64,000 nucleotides of DNA from Ziziphus jujuba (Eukaryota > Streptophyta > Magnoliopsida > Rosales > Rhamnaceae): positions 8,184,001 to 8,248,000 of the forward strand of contig NC_083382.1 in NCBI RefSeq assembly GCF_031755915.1, written 5' to 3'. Under the pieces are notes generated by a model. That model saw nothing but the letters and a program-made list of their open reading frames with translations, did not search any database and was not told the origin of the DNA. Below, one piece after another: positions 26,420-38,929 of this stretch. The stretch's first letter is position 1, and every line of letters begins with the position of its first letter. A program made the translations under genes and the position numbers.

Positions 26420-28575
26420 TAATTTTGGGAAATATTTTGCTCCTAATAATAGTTTCGTGGAATGCATCTATGGATGAAGAAATACTATCACTATTTTGGT
26501 TTGAACCAATCGATGTGGAAACATTAATCCAGGGCTTTGTTATTTCAGTCCTCACATATTCAGCTTCGATTCTTCATTCAAACAAATTTTGATTGATATT
26601 TTTCAATGGCCTCCAATTCTGCTCCAACTTTTTTCATTGTAGGTTGATAACTTCCATTCAAATTCAATAATCATTTTGCATGAAATTGACTATATTAATT
26701 AAACTTACTATATTAAAAAAACGGTTCTCGTCCATGCACATTATAAAATAAGTTGCTAGACTTCTTCGTTCTTCAAACCTAGCTCTTCAAATAGATTGGT
26801 TTCTGTACAGTCAAGAGTTCAACAATGACCATATCAAAGCAGTAAACATCACTTTTCTCTGTAAATTGGCACCCTAGAAATACTCGGGGTCCAAGTAGCA
26901 AAATGTACCAGCCATTGTAGTACATGTGTTTGGTCAATGACTACTGATTTTGAAGTTCCAAAATCAGCTACTTTTGCTCTCAACTTCTCATATAAGAGTA
27001 TGTTTGATAATTTAATATCTCAGTGGTAAATAGGAAAGGATGTTGCAGACTGTAAAGTAAGACATATCAGCTCCTACAATTTCTGGTGCAATGCATAAGT
27101 GCATTTTCCATGTAAAGTGAAATTCCTCATTTTGGTCGTGAATATGCTCAGGAAAGTGTACCGTAGGGTATAAATAGAATCCTAGCAGTTTAACCACATT
27201 CCTGTGGTTAATTTGGGAAAGAATGATAACCTTATCACTGAATTCTGTTAGTTTCTCTTCATCAACTATTTTAGACTTCTTCACGGTAACAATTTTTCCA
27301 TTTTCCAACATTTCTTTGTAAACAATACCTAGGCCACACCTGAGCTAGATTTCTATCTCCATTAAAATTGTCAGCAGATTTCTATAATTCCTTTGAATTG
27401 AACATCTTGGTTTTAGTATCAAATTGTACTTCCTCTAAAGATAATTTTTGTTGCAACAATAAATCACCATTTCGTTTGAGATGGATAGTAGCATCTGTAA
27501 CCCCCAAAACCGTTTTGGCAAATTCCACCGTACTGTGTACAGCCATTGCTATGTTCCTTGCATTCATCAATATCTGCCAAAACAAACAAATTATTTTCAG
27601 ATACTTCAGAAATTTTGAAATTTTCATGAATATTGCGGTTTAAATGACAAAGGGTGTAAAGCTTTACTTTAACATACCTTTACCTCCTTCAATAAGATAA
27701 GGGTTTCCTTCAAATCCCCATCCACAGCTACATTCAACCCTGGACTGATTGAATATTACTGAATATGAAGAAGAAGTGGCAATACCATTATAATATGTAT
27801 AGCAAGTGGGATTTCTGTAGCATCCATATTTGGAGTTTACACTATCCCAATAGCATTTGGAATCTAACCAAGTTGATTTATTAGTCTCAAAAGAAGTTCC
27901 AAATACATCAAAAATTGAATAGTATAATTCCCATTCAAGCAACACAGGCACATCAACCATCTATTTAAACGAAGAAATAGCAGTAAAATTGGACATAAAC
28001 CAATCTTGATCCACAAGGAAAGCATACTTGCAAACCTTCTCTTTTTCGCGGTCAACGGTATGAAAACTGGTCTTGAAGGAATTTAGATTCAAGGGGATGT
28101 TTGCCTGGCAGCAATTTACCCCACTACAGCTGTGGTTTCCAGTCTCACCGCAAGTGGACATGCAGCCGGCAATATTCGTTGACACTTTCGACGAAATCAA
28201 CAATCTGAATGCTCCACAACCCACGGCGGTGAACCTGTTCTTCTGTGAGAACACAACAGGGCTACCTTCCAAGTTGGGGCTCTGGCGGGTTTCTCTGTTG
28301 CAGTTCCAAAAGGTAATGGGGTTTCTAACCTGAATCGTGCCAGCTTCGACGGAAATCTCCATCACTTCTTGCTTGATGTGTCTTAAAAGTGGTGTGGTGT
28401 TGTCTTTGATGCAGAGTACTTCAAACCATTCGTTGAGGAAACAGCCGGATCCGATTCCGAAAGGGCATGGGATGCTCAAGTTTCCGCATTGCTTTTGACA
28501 GCCTGACTTGGCTGTGGGTGCTCCTGATGCTACTTCAGTGATGAAAAAACATAAAAGAAGGACATGGGTTATCAT
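26420..28575 (-). pseudogene. WAK-2: wall-associated receptor kinase pseudogene
   Basis: Exon 1 (28575-27678) starts at MITHVLLLCFFITEVASG, a good signal peptide; an ATG 90 bp further upstream is also open but less likely. It then has the galacturonan-binding Cys motif (CQKQCGNLSIPCPFGI), the conserved NPITFWNC, and CGWGFEGNPYL. It is open except for one TAG at 27961-27963, and its donor (AAAG/GTATGTT) splits a codon after the first base. Exon 2 from 27573 encodes an EGF-like module (DIDECKEHSNGC, GGICQNGFGGYRC). That module runs directly into KRNGDLLLQQKLS, so the second intron and the transmembrane segment are deleted. The kinase (about 27380 to 26450) retains GKIVTVKKSK and [11 protein letters not shown] but has several deletions and frameshifts. 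It is a relic of a full WAK gene, closest in structure to WAK-3. Confidence 0.9.
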
Positions 28576-28662
28576 TTTGCCAACTATGTTCCTCTGATCT
28601 TCTGTTTTCTTTGTTTTCTTGTCAGTGTTGACTCTGTTATCTGTGATTATTACCAAAGAAAC

Positions 28663-28699
<37 letters not shown>

Positions 28700-29399
28700 A
28701 AAAAAGAATAAATAAATAAATAACAATGGCAATAAAATAAAATAAAATAAACCTCGGCTATCTACGATAATAACTATAAAAAAAAAAAAAAAATTATAAG
28801 TACATATTTGTTCGAATGTGTTTGATTGTTTATTTGTTTTGTTTTTCTTATCTTTATATTGGATCTTGATTAAGGAAAGTTGAAGGTGGATTATTAGTCA
28901 GAACGCAGAATATTCTACCAGCTGCTCTGTATGACCGTTTAATTTTATGCATTTCCGAGTCAACGGGACAAGGCAGAGGAAAAGAAAATGAGACAGAAAC
29001 AAAGAAAGAAAAGATAAGTAGTCTAAGCTGTTGCTCACAATCATTAATTGATTATTTGAATATTATGACTCAATTGGTAGATTAGACTATATCATAGTGA
29101 ACATTACTACAGTTCCGAATTTTCTATTACGCCAATTATCGAATTCTTCCGGATGAAACAAACAAAGTGTAATTTCTACGAAATGTCGAGATGTCGAAAA
29201 CCCAAAAAGAAAGATTTTGCAATTAATGCTTAGGTGGTCATGGAACAAGTCTGCTAGCATTAGACGCTCATTACATGGAACTTTTCTATGTGATGATGTT
29301 GCAGAAATTAATTAAAGCAAATGTTTATTTTTCAGTCTGCTAATATGCTCTATTTATTACTATCTTTACTGGTGATTACCAAAAAAATGGAAAAGGAAA
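28576..29399. other. Spacer between WAK-2 and WAK-3
   Basis: Contains the 5' flank of WAK-2 (poly-A run 28663-28694, AAATA repeats, a second poly-A near 28780) and the 3' flank of WAK-3. No further gene seen. The two genes are about 0.8 kb apart in the same orientation, as in a tandem array. Confidence 0.65.
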
Positions 29400-31074
29400 T
29401 TACTTATAAGTAATCATATGTTTCTCATTCAGAGGTGCTTCCATATCTGATGAGGAAGCAACACCACCATAGGAAGCTGACCATGTCGGTATAGAAACAT
29501 CATCCCAAGGTGCAGTCATTTCATTTCTATCATATTCAACCACTTCAACATTTTGCTCAACATAATCAGAAGCTTTAACTGATTTTTGAATTCTCTCCAG
29601 CTCCATTGCCACTTCTTTCATCGAAGGCCTTTTCCTTCCACTCAAATCCAAGCATCTTTTCGCAAGTTTAGCAACTGCCATTATTGCTTCTTTCTCGCCA
29701 GTTGCTTCCTTCAAGACTCGAGCATCAACAATGTCAAACAAACGATTCTCTTCCATGGAAAGAATGAAAGAAGCTGCTAGACTTCCTCCTTCCTCTGCCT
29801 CCATAAAAACTGGTTTTCGTCCTGTCAACAGCTCAGCAAGAACCACCCCAAAGCTATATACGTCACTCTTATCGGTAAACTGGCTTGACTGGAAGTATTC
29901 AGGGTCCAAGTATCCAAATGTGCCATATACTAATGTGGTGAGGTGTGTTTGCTCAATTGTAACCGATCTTGAAGTTCCAAAATCTGCTATTTTTGCTCTG
30001 TACTTTTCGTCTAGGAGAATGTTTGAAGACTTTATGTCACGGTGATAAATGGGAAAGGAAGCAGCAGAATGCAAGTAGGAAAGAGCTCCTGCAATTTCCT
30101 GTGCAATTCGTAGGCGGGTTTCCCATGTTAGATCAAAATCCTCATTTTGATCATGGATATACCGGAACAATGTTCCATTTGGTATAAACTCATAAACTAG
30201 CAGAGGAACTTCAGTCTCCAAACAACATCCTAGTAGTTTAACAACACTCCTGTGATTAATTTGTGAAAGAATGACAACTTCATTAATGAACTCTGCGAAT
30301 TTGAATCCATCAACTTTTTTAGACTTCTTGACAGCAACAATTTTTCCATCTGCCAACATTCCTTTGTAAACAGTACCTTGACCTCCCTGGCCAAGAACAC
30401 TGTTCGTGTTGAACTGGTCAGTTGCCTTCTCTAACTCATCTGATTTAAACAACTTGGTTTTCTCAATATTGGCTTCCCCTGAAGATAATTGTTGTTGTAA
30501 CAACAATCCACCATTTTGTTTGAAAAACTTTTCTCTGCGTCTTTTTGTCATATACTTGGTTAGCAACCATGCTGAAGCTGATAGAAACAACAATCCAAGG
30601 ACGCCGCTGCCAACACCTGCATTTCTCAATCAGAAAGGAAAAATAGCTTGAATCGTCAATTGCATGAAGTTGACTACCTAAAAGACAATTTGTGCCATAT
30701 GTGTTGGAGTAGCAGCCCTTATGAATTCAACAGAAAATGTCCATGTTTTGTGGTACATTTAGAAAAGACAAAGGCAATAAAGGAAGTTGTTAATTTGCTC
30801 AATATGTAATATTTTGTACTCAAATCCAGACACCGTTCAAGCTTTTTTGATTTTTCATTTATATATAAACTAGTCGAATTAATTAGTAATTCGTTAATTA
30901 GAGCATACCAATTAAAATTGCTTTTAGTGGAGACTTTTTGTGCTCTTGAAGGCTGCAGAGAACGGCTCCAGGATAGTGAGTACAAATATAGCCTTCGCCA
31001 CAATAATTAGGATCTTTCTTGCAGTGATCAATATCTGAAATGCATTGACAAACAAGCATGTGAAAAACTTTAAA

Positions 31075-31106
<32 letters not shown>

Positions 31107-32400
31107 TATGCTGATTTGTCACATCCCTTTGCAAAACAAACTGATTCAACTCTTGTAAAACTATTACACAAAGCTCACCAAAAAAAAAAAAAAAAAAAAA
31201 AAAAAACTATTACATAAAGCTTAAAATAGAGAGTTTTTCATTACGCATGATATTCATAGTCACATACAATATACAGTTCACAAAATAATTATTAAATAAT
31301 TTTAAATTATATATATTTTTTATGTTTGAAAAAATAATGTCTATGCACAGAATAATAAATTCAGTTTAACCTAAAGTATAGTCGTTTTATTGTGTGATAC
31401 AATTAAAATTGAAACTCATAAAAAATGATACATTTTTCATGTATGTAATTTTTTCCAAATCGATTTCTGTGTTTATATAAGAGTTTTTATGATATTTTAC
31501 CTTTACATCCTTGAGAAGATACGGATTTCCTTCGAAGGCCCATGACGACCCGCATGTGCACTGAAGCCTTTGCTGATTTGCATTTACAATGTAAACATCG
31601 CAAGATGAATTTGCATAACAACCATATTCAGAGGTTGCAATGTTCGTAGAGCAATTGTATTCTGAAGAACCAGAGCTATTGGTCTCCACAAAAGTTCCAA
31701 ATATATCGTAGGTTGAATAATGATACAGCTCCCAGTTAAGCTCCACAGGAACATCAACCATGTCTTGGATTGCGGAAATATTTGTCGAACCGGATTCCAA
31801 CCACCGTTGGTCCGCCATGAATGCAAACTTACATTGATTTCCGCTACCCTCACCCGGAGGGTTGAGAAAACTGGTATTGAATGATTTGAGGTTCGATGGT
31901 ATGGTTGTCAGGCAGCAATTTATACAATTGCAGCTATTACCATAAGCCGTGTTATTACAAATGCTAATGGATGCTTCGCCGGAATTCATCAAAGCAATGG
32001 CTCCGCAACCAACGGCTGCGAACTTGTTGTTTTGAGAGTACTTAAAAGGGCTTCCTTCTAAGTTAGCGCTTTGGCGGATTTGCTTGTCACTGCAATTCAA
32101 AAAGGTGATTGGGTTCCTCACCTGAAGAGTGCCTTCGACAGAGATCTCGATCACTTCTAGTTTTGTTCTGTTCAAAATGGGCTTCGGAATGGTGTTCGAT
32201 GAGTTGTCGTTTTGGCAAACGATTTCGAACCATTCGTCCAGGAAACAGCCCTGTTTGATCCCAAAAGGGAATGGGATGCTAACATTTCCACATTGTGGAT
32301 CACAGCCTTTCTTGGTTGTTGGTATATCTGATGCTACTTGATTGATCATAAGCCATGAAAACAACAGAAGAAGATAAAATGGAAATTGTTTTCCCTCCAT
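29400..32400 (-). CDS. WAK-3: wall-associated receptor-like kinase, three exons, one apparent frameshift
   Basis: Exon 1 is 32400-31501, exon 2 31034-30909, exon 3 30616-29400. Exon 1 has a signal peptide (residues 1-24), the galacturonan-binding domain (about 30-95; [17 protein letters not shown]) and the WAK-associated Cys region ending [10 protein letters not shown]. Exon 2 is a reduced EGF-like module ([18 protein letters not shown]) with four of six usual Cys. Exon 3 has a transmembrane helix ([15 protein letters not shown]) and a full Ser/Thr kinase: [59 protein letters not shown]. It has the RD form typical of active kinases. Length about 747 residues, normal for a WAK. Oddity: exon 1 ends in phase 0 at AAG/GTAAAA, whereas exon 2 needs one base carried over. 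Comparison with WAK-2 points to one missing base near 31511-31513. As written, the spliced reading hits a stop in exon 2. It is either a very young pseudogene or an assembly error. Confidence 0.88.
30617..30908 (-). other. WAK-3 intron 2
   Basis: 292 bp with GT (GTATGCTC) and AG (AAATGCAG) ends. It splits the Gly codon before the transmembrane helix, so ILI-G-VGSG reads through correctly. Confidence 0.85.
31035..31500 (-). other. WAK-3 intron 1
   Basis: 466 bp with GT (GTAAAATATC) and AG (CATTTCAG) ends. It holds an AAT/ATT repeat (about 31071-31105) and a run of more than 20 A (about 31181-31206). Such tracts are prone to assembly error, which bears on the frameshift 10 bp upstream of its donor. 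Confidence 0.8.
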
Positions 32401-32454
32401 TTTTTCTTTTTCTTTGTTTTTTGGTTGTTATCCTTGTGATAGTTCTTAATCAGT

Positions 32455-32466
32455 GTATATATATAA
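32455..32466 (-). promoter_or_regulatory. Candidate TATA box of WAK-3
   Basis: TTATATATATAC on the minus strand, about 55-65 bp upstream of the WAK-3 start codon. A start of transcription about 30 bp downstream would leave a short leader. Position and sequence fit a plant TATA box, but AT-rich DNA gives such strings often. Confidence 0.4.
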
Positions 32467-33282
32467 TTCGGTCTAAAACGAAAAAGAATTAATGTATTGA
32501 AATTTCTCTGCAACTTCGTGCTTAGACTATGTCGTATATTATCTGACCAATAATTCTTCGTTTAGACTTCATAAGTCTCTTTTTTCCGTCAGGCACACTA
32601 ACCGAGACATGAATTTTATCTCATTAAATTGTATAATTTTCTAAAGCTTTAAAGTTAGTATTAATTTTTTGGAATATAAATAAATCACATGTGGAATCGG
32701 AATCTTATTTCAATTTTTTATTTTAAGGTGCCAAGCCAATTGCTATCTTCTTTCTATTTTTTATGTATAAAAACATTTTTAAAAGAAGAATCTTTTCATC
32801 AATATTGATGACACCTACTTCCTAATAAAAAACGAAAGGGCAGAATGACCAATTGAGATGATATTTTATGAGCATTCACATGCTATTTCCCAATAAAAAA
32901 CGAAAAGGCAGAATGACCAGTTGAGATGATATCTTATGAGCAGTCACATGAACCACATAATGTTTAAACAACGCTGTACCCAAAAAGTTATGGATCGCGT
33001 TTCTGCATTGATTTTCCAATATTCCGGCCATTAATCGAACTCTCACATTCTTTCCAATGAAATAAAGAAATATAACTTTTCTTTGAAATGTGAAACTGAA
33101 GAAAAAACCAAAATGGAATTAAATTTTGTGCAATTAATAATTAAGTTGGTAGAGAAATCCATTCTTTTATAATATAGTTCGGTTTGTCCCTTTTCCCCCC
33201 CTTTTTTTCTAACTTTGATTGAGTTTAATATTAATAAATAAAAAAATAAATAAATTAAAGAAAAACAAAAATGTAGTATACG

Positions 33283-33316
<34 letters not shown>

Positions 33317-34199
33317 TTTAAAAAGGTTTTATAACTATTTTTTTAAAAGAAAAAAAAATAGAGTTTTTATCTAATAGGTTTGGTTATAAGTATATTTCAA
33401 TTTTATTAGGAAATTAAAAAGAAAAGGGAATTAGAAAAAAAAAACATTTACTCTATTTTTGGTTTTATAAAAAAAGAAGGAAAATATACGTTTATTTTAC
33501 TTTTACATTGTTTTTAATTTTGCGATACTAAGGTATTGGGTAAGTCTTCTTGTTCTTTTGCCTTCTTTTTCTTCTAGCCCTAAAAGCTTTTAGGGTTAAT
33601 ATTAAGAGCCTTTGATCTTAATTTAGGATTTCAGTTTTCTATTTAAGATTGTTAGAGATCCAGTATTTTTGGAGATTTTGGAATTTCTAAACAAATTTTC
33701 GAGCATAGGAAGGAAGATCCTAAATCTTTGAAGTGATCCGGGTTGATTTTTATGATCTTTTTATGTTATATGATATTATTTGACATGTTTTGAGGTTATA
33801 GAAGTATCAATTAAGGTCAAATTGAAGAGTTATTGTTAAAACTCTAATCTGGAATTTATATGGGGATCTATACAGAGTAAATGTTCGAATTTATATAAAA
33901 TACTTAAAAGTTTCTTTTTACATTAAAATTTTTATGGATAAACATATACATGTTTATGAATCAGTAGAAATTTATTTGGGGTGATTTGGATCTGTTTTCA
34001 ATTTATTATTAAATTTTGAATTTATACATTCTGTTTGATTTTTCTGTGTAACTGCAATATGATTGGTATGTAAAAATCTCGAAACAGATCGAAACGAAAT
34101 TATTTTTATCTGAAAATTTTTTTGCTTTATCCTATATATGTCTAATATTACTATAAAAACATTTAGTTTCAAATTCGTTATATTTTGGCCATGGTGATT
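32467..34199. other. Upstream region of WAK-3, AT-rich
   Basis: Holds the tandem duplication at 32813-32950 and a TA tract at about 33289-33314. No gene recognised. Confidence 0.55.
32813..32950. repeat. Tandem duplication of about 70 bp, 0.4 kb upstream of WAK-3
   Basis: Units 32813-32882 and 32883-32950 share CCTAATAAAAAACGAAA/CCAATAAAAAACGAAA, GGCAGAATGACCA and TTGAGATGATAT, with a few substitutions. Because it lies upstream of the only near-intact WAK it could alter spacing of promoter elements. Confidence 0.85.
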
Positions 34200-34376
34200 T
34201 TCTATTTTATATATTATAGAAAATCCAATTCAATCCAATCCAATCCAAATAATATATTATATAACTAAAAATTTATATATTTTTTATTTTTTTCATTTTT
34301 ATATATTAATTTTAATATATTTTTTTCATTTTTATATATTAATTTTTAAATTTTTTTTTCCATTTTTATATATTGA

Positions 34377-34420
<44 letters not shown>

Positions 34421-34530
34421 TTCTTTTACATCTCTATATCCCAAATCCCAAATCGAATTGTAAGTTGTAACCCTAAACTAAATATTTACCTCCGTTGCTG
34501 CCCACCACCAGTCCATCACCATCACCATAA

Positions 34531-34561
<31 letters not shown>

Positions 34562-34611
34562 TTTTACATTTCCATCATATATATATCTACATATATTGTA
34601 TCCAATTGTTA

Positions 34612-34651
<40 letters not shown>

Positions 34652-35237
34652 TAAATATAATTTATTGCTAATTTTATTGTTTTGATCTTTGTAGAGCTTA
34701 TAGAATCAACTAAAATTAGTAAACCTGTCAAAGTTGATTGGCTTATGATTTACCAAAGTTTTATGGTAAAAAAAAAAAAAAAACAATTATGCATTGATTC
34801 TTGAGTGAATGAATTTTGATGAATGTATTATTTTACATTATTTGTTCTAGCAATTTTAATTTGATTTTATAGAAGTAAGATGATGATATTAATGTTTACT
34901 ACTTAATAAGTGCATGATGTGTATCATTTGCTACATTTTTTTTTTCCATTGTAGACTATGTTGTATTATTCTAATTGTATTTTATGTTTGGATAATTATA
35001 ATTTATTATTTATATTTTATATTTGGAAATTTTTTTATTTGTATTATATATTTATAAATTAGTAAGTTTCAAACCGATTAACCAATCCAAACAAAACCGA
35101 TCATAAATGGTTTGGTTTGGTTTGAATTTAATACGTTAATGGTTTGGTTTAGATTCTAAATTAAGAAAACCGATATGTATGGATTGGGTTGTATTTCGGT
35201 CCAAAATCGAACCAACCCAATCCATGCCCACCCTTAC
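34200..35237. other. AT-rich stretch with TA tracts and a probable nonautonomous element end
   Basis: TA tracts lie at about 34386-34412, 34530-34552 and 34615-34648. AATCC repeats occur near 34228. The last 150 bp (GGTTTGGTTTGGTTTGAATTT, then CCAACCCAATCCATGCCCA in two readings) abut position 35238, where homology to the second copy of the tandem duplication starts abruptly. This suggests that an inserted element ends at about 35236; its left end was not found. Confidence 0.45.
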
Positions 35238-36178
35238 TGGAGACTAGACAAAATAAGAAAAATTAATAATTGAAGTCATCAGACTTTACATCGTTATGGA
35301 TATGACTGCCCTCGAAAAAGATATTGACTATAAGACTAACAATAGTGACATATATTAAATGTTTTTATGGAAGGTGATATTTGCACCTCACAAAAAATTC
35401 ACACACTATTTTATTGTTACTTGTAGGTATGTCAGTGGAAGGGTAATATATATACATATATAAAATTTCACACACTATTTTATTGTTATTTGTAGGTATG
35501 TCAGTCGAAGGGTTATATATATATTTATGTATATGTATTATAAAAAATGATAAAAATTTATTTTAAAAAATAAATTTATTTATTAAAATTTTAGTATTAA
35601 CTTATTTAAACAATTAATTATCAAATTAATTATAAATATTGTAAAAACATTGAATAGATATTAAATTTTTCTTAATCAATTAAATTTATAATAAGGGGTA
35701 ATAATTATAAATAAACTATTATTGATAAAAATATACAAAAAAGAATATACATTTGATAAAAAAAATTTATTAATTAAAATAAAACAATCATTATAATTAC
35801 ATTATATTTCGTAAATATCATCTCAATACTCATAGAACTTTTAGGTAACTAAAAATTATTGGTCTCTTTTTTGTTCTCATTTTAAGATGTGAAATGTGGA
35901 AAAATAATTATTAAAAGATGTATCTCCTCAATAATTTTTTATATAATTATTAATATGTCAACCATAAAGATCTTGTATTAAATATAATTGTTCTTGATAT
36001 TTAGTATAATATATTTTATTATCTTTTTATTTTTATTTACTTAATGTTATTAATTTAAATGCTATCAATATGAATTATACATAATGTTGTACTTCTATAT
36101 TATTATTTTTCATTTTTACGTAATTAATTATTAACTTACAATTATAAAATTCTAATGAATTCATCTTATACAAAATAT
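35238..36178. repeat. Tandem duplication, copy A (left part; right part 47730-47935)
   Basis: Matches 48151-49140 (GGAGACTAGACAAAATAAG through TCATCTTATACAAAAT). It is split after 36178 by the Gypsy element and continues at 47730-47935, which matches 49133-49400. Inside copy A, about 70 bp with CACACACTATTTTATTGTTA is duplicated (35389-35455 and 35466-35525); copy B has it once. Confidence 0.85.
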
Positions 36179-38914
36179 GTAACACCCCGTCCCGAAGTAC
36201 ACCGGAATTTTCTCAAATTTGACCAAGGGTGACCATTGACCATTGACTTTGACCATTGACCGTTGACTAAAGGGGTCAAAAGTTGACTTTTTTGTTCCGG
36301 TTGGAATTCTAGGTTGACTGAGGTACCATTATGAAGTACACATTGGCACGAGTTCATAGACTAGTAGCACGTTGAAAACGGAGCTACGGTTTGAAAGTTA
36401 TGAGCAAAACAAGTTGAGGTCCAAACTGTCCAAGGGGTGCCGGAGTTGACTTTTTATTCATGCAAAGTTGAGCTTTGACTCATGCATGGTTGTGAAGTAC
36501 TAGTCGGTACGAGTCCGCAGACTAGCGGCACGTCCGATTTGGACATGTGGTTTGAAAGTTATGGACCTGTAGAGTTTTTCAAATACTGTATTATTTTAAT
36601 ATTATTTTTAAACGCGTTATGATGTGCCACGTGTGACTTAATAAATGTGACCATGTGTCACCATGTTGAGATGCCACATGCCAACCATGTTTAAAACCAA
36701 ATTATTTTATTATTATTGTTTTATATAATAATATTATTTTTAATATTATTTAATTAATTTATAATTTATTTCTTTTATTTCTTTTTCTTTTCTTTTTTTC
36801 TTTTCCCCACGTGGGAAAACACCTTCTTCTCTTTTCTTTTCCATTTCTTCCCTTCTCCTTCTTCCCCGAGCCCGTCAAAAAACCAGCAAGGAATTTTCTC
36901 TATCTCTCTCCTTTGACTCTCTCCCCCTCTCTCTTTGACCGACCATTTGGCCGGATTTCAGTCGCCGGACGGCCACACGCGTGGGCCACCGGTGAAGCCC
37001 AGCTCCCCGCGACCCCAACTTCCAATTTTCCTGGCCAGTCGCCCCCGGACGCACCCAGATCGGGCCAGTGAAGTCGGCGGCGGCAGGTTAAGTTTTTCCA
37101 GCTATTCTCGCCGTTTTCGGCCAACCCAGCTCGACCCATACCTCTATCCCATCATTTTCGACCCCTCTGAGTCCATTTATGGGGTTAGATTGCCCAAAAT
37201 CCCCACCGTTTGAGAGATCCCTCAAGTTTAATTTCGACCGAAGCTTTCCGGCCACCACCGGCGGAATTGGGGTCAATGGAGACCGGTAATGCGATCCTCG
37301 TTCCACAAGCTTCGATTCGGTATATTATTCGACAATTTTGGTTAACGTTTGTGTTTAAACCCCCGGGTACGGGGTATTATTTACCCGAATAAAATATTAA
37401 TTTATTTGACTGTGTGTGAATTGTGTTCTAGGAGCACCGGTGAGTCGTGGAATTGATCCCATGGTAGATCATGGTTTAATTGCGTACTCCAGGTGAGTGA
37501 CCCACCATTGAAAATATTTTTTTGGGATAATTAATTATATTTATGTCGTGTTAATTTGATATCTGCAATTATGCTCATATGGTGTACTTTAAATATAATC
37601 GGGAAAAATATTATTTTATATATATTTACCCATTAGTGCTAAACGGAAATTTTGGGGTCATTAAGAAATTCTCGATTATTATTTTATTGTGATTAAATGG
37701 TATTTATTACACATGAGCAAGTATTTTCAGCAATTAATTGTGTCTGGATTTTATATTATTTTTGGATATAATTGGTTTGAATATTTTGTGAAAATATTTG
37801 CTTAAAGTGGTGGTTTGATTTTTATATTTATGCCCTTGGTATTTTATTTGTCCAACCTTGTATTATGAGAAAAATTTTTGTTTTACTGTTATCGATGTTT
37901 TCGTACTGGGTTGTTAAAAGGAAATGTGGGATGGTAAATTTGAAATTGGTATATTTTCCACGGTAATTTTGGAAAATGGTACGGTTGATTTAATAATTAT
38001 TTTTTTAGACGCACTCATACAGTATTGGTGTTCTGGTATATATGTGGTTTAGCGTGCAAGTATTATGTCTCCCGTGAGTTGCCATTGGACCGAGGGCAGG
38101 CAGGTTTGATATAGTGCACATAGCCGCCCCCCTCCTTGGCCGGGATGAAGGTTTCAGCAGCGGTACTGTCGGGACACCGAAGTGCCGTTTGCAAGTTTCT
38201 TTCTTTAATCTCCCCGCCAGTGGGTGCTCAGGACGCTGGGTATCGGAGGGCATCACTGGTATATGGTGTGGTGTGTCAAGTACAAATTTTTCGGATAGAA
38301 ATTTCAAATCCCAAAAAGTACAAAAGTTATTTATTATAATTTATTACATTTTATTTATATTTGGGGTATTTATTTATTTGTTGTTATTGCATTATTTGAT
38401 CCCTTGGTTTTCGGGAATTACGAATATCGGGTTTTGTGAAAATGTTTTAAAAGGGAAACATTTCCAACGGAGTGAATAGTGAGGGTTTTGAGAGAACGTA
38501 TTACCTTCAAATGTTTATTTATTTATTTATTTGTTGGTATTAATTAAATCCCTTTATTTGGTATATTGTTAATATTAACGGTGTTCAGTAGATAGGGTCA
38601 CTCACTGAGATGATTAGCATCTCACGTTTTTAAATTCCGTTCCCCTAGGTCCAGGTTGGGAGACGTTGATCGTCCGGGGCGAGCCCGACGTCTCAGTTCA
38701 TTGCCGAAAGTCCAAGAAGTATTTCTTCCCTTTTTCCTCTTCATCTTGTATTGTTTTCGTATCTGTCATTGTATTAATTCTACATTTAATTGTATAATGC
38801 TCTGTATACTGTATTATGTACTGATTTACTGTTCTTTGAAGTGCTGTAAAATTGTGGAATCAACTTGTAATAACGTGGGAGGAATAAGGGGATGTGTATG
38901 GAAGGGTCCTGACA
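36179..38914 (+). repeat. 5' LTR of the Gypsy element
   Basis: Runs TGTAACACC to GGGTCCTGACA. Near the end GTATGGAAG joins GGTCCTGACA directly, so about 130 bp present in the 3' LTR and in the solo LTRs (GTGTTTTCAGTGCAGG ... TAGGGTTCC) are missing. It contains GTCAACGGTCAAC-like repeats near its start, the palindrome CCCCACGTGGG near 36806 and a GC-rich core at about 36930-37290. Confidence 0.92.
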
Positions 38915-38916
38915 GT

Positions 38917-38928
38917 TGGTATCAGAGC
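38917..38928 (+). other. Primer-binding site, initiator-Met tRNA
   Basis: TGGTATCAGAGC, two bases after the 5' LTR: the usual complement of the 3' end of plant initiator tRNA-Met that primes reverse transcription. Confidence 0.93.
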
Positions 38929-38929
38929 T

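Noticed and set aside
36811..37392. Open frames at the start of the 5' LTR, repeated near 42705-43162
   Set aside because: LTR sequence, present in both LTRs with frame-breaking differences; no domain.
38114..38479. 121-codon plus-strand frame and its relatives at 44460, 46695 and 59826
   Set aside because: All are the same LTR segment in different copies and orientations; differences between copies do not respect a reading frame.
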